A stretch of 7,682 nucleotides of DNA from the NCBI GenBank assembly GCA_013298485.1, contig JAAFHS010000102.1, positions 1 through 7,682 of the forward strand. The letters are read 5' to 3'. This stretch comes from Rhodobacterales bacterium (GTDB lineage: Bacteria > Pseudomonadota > Alphaproteobacteria > Rhodobacterales > Rhodobacteraceae). How positions within the stretch are numbered: position 1 is the first letter of the stretch; each line of letters begins with the position of its first letter. The notes under the pieces were generated by a model. The model was not told the DNA's origin and searched no databases. It saw nothing but the letters and a program-made list of their open reading frames with translations. The translations under genes and the position numbers were made by a program. Shown piece after piece: positions 6,267 to 7,682 of the stretch.

Positions 6267-6351
6267 CGTCTTCATACGGGGTCTGAGAGCGTCCCCCCAA
6301 GTCTGCGAAACAGCGTGAAAATCGGCATTCTATCCCCTCACTCTCCCGTGA

Positions 6352-6360
6352 TGATCCACA
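6352..6360 (+). promoter_or_regulatory. DnaA-box-like site, one mismatch
   Basis: TGATCCACA differs from TTATCCACA at one base. It is inverted relative to the perfect box at 6258-6266, and the two share CCTGTGGAT on opposite strands. A weaker TTGCCCACA (two mismatches) lies at 6234-6242. Confidence 0.35.
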
Positions 6361-6424
6361 GGGATGTGCACAGGCCGCTCCGCAAATCATAACCGCGCGC
6401 CCCTTGTGGCCTCTTTGCCGTCAA

Positions 6425-6440
6425 GCACAAAATGTGGTGC
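6425..6440 (+). promoter_or_regulatory. Possible NrdR box
   Basis: GCACAAAATGTGGTGC is a 16-base imperfect palindrome resembling the NrdR operator (approximately ACACWATATWTWGTGT by memory), the usual repressor site of ribonucleotide reductase operons. A half-like site (CTTGTGG) fits a second box starting at 6394, 31 bases upstream, the spacing expected for paired NrdR boxes, but its left half is poor. Placed over a plausible promoter, it fits repression of nrdJ. Confidence 0.35.
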
Positions 6441-6556
6441 AAACATGAAAAATAATCGTTGATTGCGCGACCGGTTTACTTCATTTTGGCAAAGCGCTGG
6501 ATGGCACCACTAGATGTTGTGGTTCCGGTGTCAGGGAAAGATCATAACGACAAGAT

Positions 6557-6670
6557 GCAGCCCGCAAGGCTGCCCGAACCTTGCCCGTTCAATGCGGCAG
6601 GGGCCAACGGTCTTGTCCCTGATGATGGCGCGCGGGACGAGGGACAATTTGCAAGGCAAAACGCCTGCAA
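6557..6670 (+). ncRNA. Candidate structured leader of nrdJ
   Basis: Within 6557-6602 three stems compete: GCAGCC/GGCTGC (6557-6562 with 6568-6573), GCAAGG/CCTTGC (6564-6569 with 6579-6584) and CCTTGCC/GGCAGGG (6579-6585 with 6596-6602, one G-T pair). Next come TTGTCCCT/AGGGACAA (6613-6620 with 6640-6647, followed by TTT) and a bulged stem TTGCA-GGC/GCC-TGCAA (6649-6657 with 6663-6670), just 10 bases before the ribosome site. I do not find the conserved cobalamin riboswitch core. This may be a regulatory leader or chance folding of GC-rich DNA. Confidence 0.3.
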
Positions 6671-6691
6671 TCAAAAAACTGGAGACGGGGC

Positions 6692-7682
6692 ATGAAGATC
6701 GAGCGGACGTTCACGACGGCTGACACCGGCGCATATGGCGCATTGGCGTTCACCACCACGGTTTCTGAAATTCGCAATCCTGACGGAACAATCGTGTTCC
6801 GCAACGATGCCGTCGAAGTGCCCGAAGGCTGGAGCCAGGTCGCTTCCGACGTGATTGCGCAGAAATATTTCCGCAAGGCCGGCGTGCCAGCACGTCTGAA
6901 GCGCGTCCGCGAAAAGGGTATCCCTGAATTCCTGTGGCGCTCCGTCCCCGACGAAGACGCACTCGCCAAACTGCCCGCCGACGAACGCAATGTCGGCGAA
7001 ACTTCCGCCAAGCAGGTGTTCGACCGCCTTGCAGGGGCCTGGGCCTATTGGGGCTGGAAGGGCGGCTATTTCACCACCGAATCCGATGCCCGCGCCTATT
7101 ACGACGAAACGCGCTACATGCTCGCCCGCCAGATGGCTGCCCCCAACTCACCCCAGTGGTTCAATACCGGCCTGCACTGGGCTTACGGCGTCGATGGCCC
7201 GGCCCAGGGGCATTACTATGTCGACTATCAGACCGGCAAACTGACCAAATCCACCTCCGCCTACGAACACCCCCAGCCGCACGCCTGCTTCATTCAGTCC
7301 GTCAAGGACGACCTCGTCGGCGACGGCGGCATCATGGATCTCTGGGTGCGTGAGGCGCGTCTGTTCAAATACGGCTCCGGCACCGGCACCAACTTCTCCT
7401 CGCTGCGCGGCGAGGGCGAAAAGCTGTCGGGCGGCGGCAAATCCTCTGGCCTCATGGGCTTCCTGAAAATCGGCGACCGTGCCGCGGGTGCCATCAAATC
7501 CGGCGGCACCACCCGCCGTGCGGCCAAGATGGTCATCATCGACATGGATCACCCCGATGTCGAAGATTTCATCAACTGGAAGGTCATTGAGGAGCAGAAG
7601 GTCGCATCCCTCGTCGCCGGCTCCAAAATGCACGAGGCGCGGCTGAATGACATCTTCGCCGCCATCAAAGGCTGGGACGGAA
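6692..7682 (+). CDS. nrdJ: Class II (adenosylcobalamin-dependent) ribonucleotide reductase, 5' part
   Basis: Cytoplasmic enzyme reducing ribonucleotides to deoxyribonucleotides by an adenosylcobalamin-generated thiyl radical; it works without oxygen-dependent metallocofactor assembly. The first 330 codons are intact and open to the window edge; these long alphaproteobacterial enzymes usually run to about 1,200 residues, so most of the gene lies outside. Visible landmarks are the N-terminal region typical of the long form (MKIERTFTT... IRNPDGT), NSPQWFNTG (152-160), HPQPHACFIQSV (193-204) with C199 as the expected N-terminal redox cysteine, and FKYGSGTGTNFSSLRGEGEKLSGGG (from 225), the substrate-site loop. 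The radical cysteine and C-terminal cysteine pair are outside the window. The ATG at 6692 has GGAG 7 bases upstream. The long leader with NrdR-like and DnaA-like sites suggests regulated expression. Confidence 0.95.
   Translation, partial: MKIERTFTTADTGAYGALAFTTTVSEIRNPDGTIVFRNDAVEVPEGWSQVASDVIAQKYFRKAGVPARLKRVREKGIPEFLWRSVPDEDALAKLPADERNVGETSAKQVFDRLAGAWAYWGWKGGYFTTESDARAYYDETRYMLARQMAAPNSPQWFNTGLHWAYGVDGPAQGHYYVDYQTGKLTKSTSAYEHPQPHACFIQSVKDDLVGDGGIMDLWVREARLFKYGSGTGTNFSSLRGEGEKLSGGGKSSGLMGFLKIGDRAAGAIKSGGTTRRAAKMVIIDMDHPDVEDFINWKVIEEQKVASLVAGSKMHEARLNDIFAAIKGWDG

Larger units (their letters stand above)
6234..6691 (+). promoter_or_regulatory. 458-base nrdJ upstream region: promoter area and structured leader
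   Basis: No credible gene is seen here. The left part (6234-6370) carries DnaA-box-like sites. The middle (6400-6455) is A/T-richer and holds a possible promoter (TTGTGG at 6404-6409 with CAAAAT at 6428-6433, 18 bases apart) over a NrdR-like palindrome. The right part (about 6550-6670) can fold into several stems before the nrdJ ribosome site at 6681-6684. The frame starting with TTG at 6459 and overlapping the nrdJ ATG by ATGA has no ribosome site or recognisable protein. Confidence 0.55.

Noticed and set aside
6500..6691. Cobalamin riboswitch upstream of nrdJ
   Set aside because: GGTTCCGGTG and GGGAAAG are suggestive, but the conserved core (GCCACTG and the B12 box) is not found.
6459..6695. 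78-codon frame ending in an ATGA overlap with nrdJ
   Set aside because: Starts with TTG without a ribosome site, has no recognisable protein and covers the structured leader; the overlap is probably chance.
1..7682. CRISPR arrays, tRNA or rRNA genes, insertion sequences, phage or defence genes
   Set aside because: None seen: no regularly spaced repeats, no transposase or integrase motifs, no tRNA cloverleaf recognised by eye.

Overview
The window looks like chromosome of a high-GC alphaproteobacterium of the Rhodobacterales (Roseobacter/Rhodobacter type). The main reasons are an alphaproteobacterial Fur/Mur-type regulator next to enolase, a class II (B12-dependent) ribonucleotide reductase of the NrdJ type, and GC-rich codon use. 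This placement rests on recognising protein families by eye, not on a search.

Layout. Most of the left two thirds reads on the minus strand. From its 5' end the order is: a glycine-rich TerB-like/DUF533 protein (5212-4400); a 207-base gap holding several strong inverted repeats; a Fur/Mur-family metal regulator (4192-3782); enolase (3710-2433); a two-helix small membrane protein (2428-2204); a DUF985 cupin (2207-1770); a membrane fatty acid desaturase with a single-base frameshift (1780-879); a lower-GC orphan membrane-anchored protein (889-509); and the 5' part of rarD, also frameshifted (413-1, running off the window). From enolase to the orphan the genes are 4 bases apart or overlap, which suggests one transcript with coupled translation. 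On the plus strand are a DMT/EamA transporter (5352-6233), divergent from the DUF533 gene, and the 5' third or so of nrdJ (6692 to the window end). A 458-base non-coding region lies between these two genes.

How the genes fit together. Enolase (glycolysis) and NrdJ (deoxyribonucleotide synthesis) are housekeeping genes. The Fur/Mur protein would control iron or manganese uptake elsewhere in the genome. The desaturase would act on membrane acyl chains. The two DMT transporters belong to different subfamilies. Nothing here resembles a defence system, phage, transposon, CRISPR array or biosynthetic cluster.

The points most worth a second look are: the nrdJ upstream region, with a perfect DnaA box, a near-match, a possible NrdR box and a leader with mutually exclusive stems; the palindromic repeats upstream of the Fur/Mur gene; and the left end, where two genes, each with one missing G, flank a compositionally foreign orphan gene.
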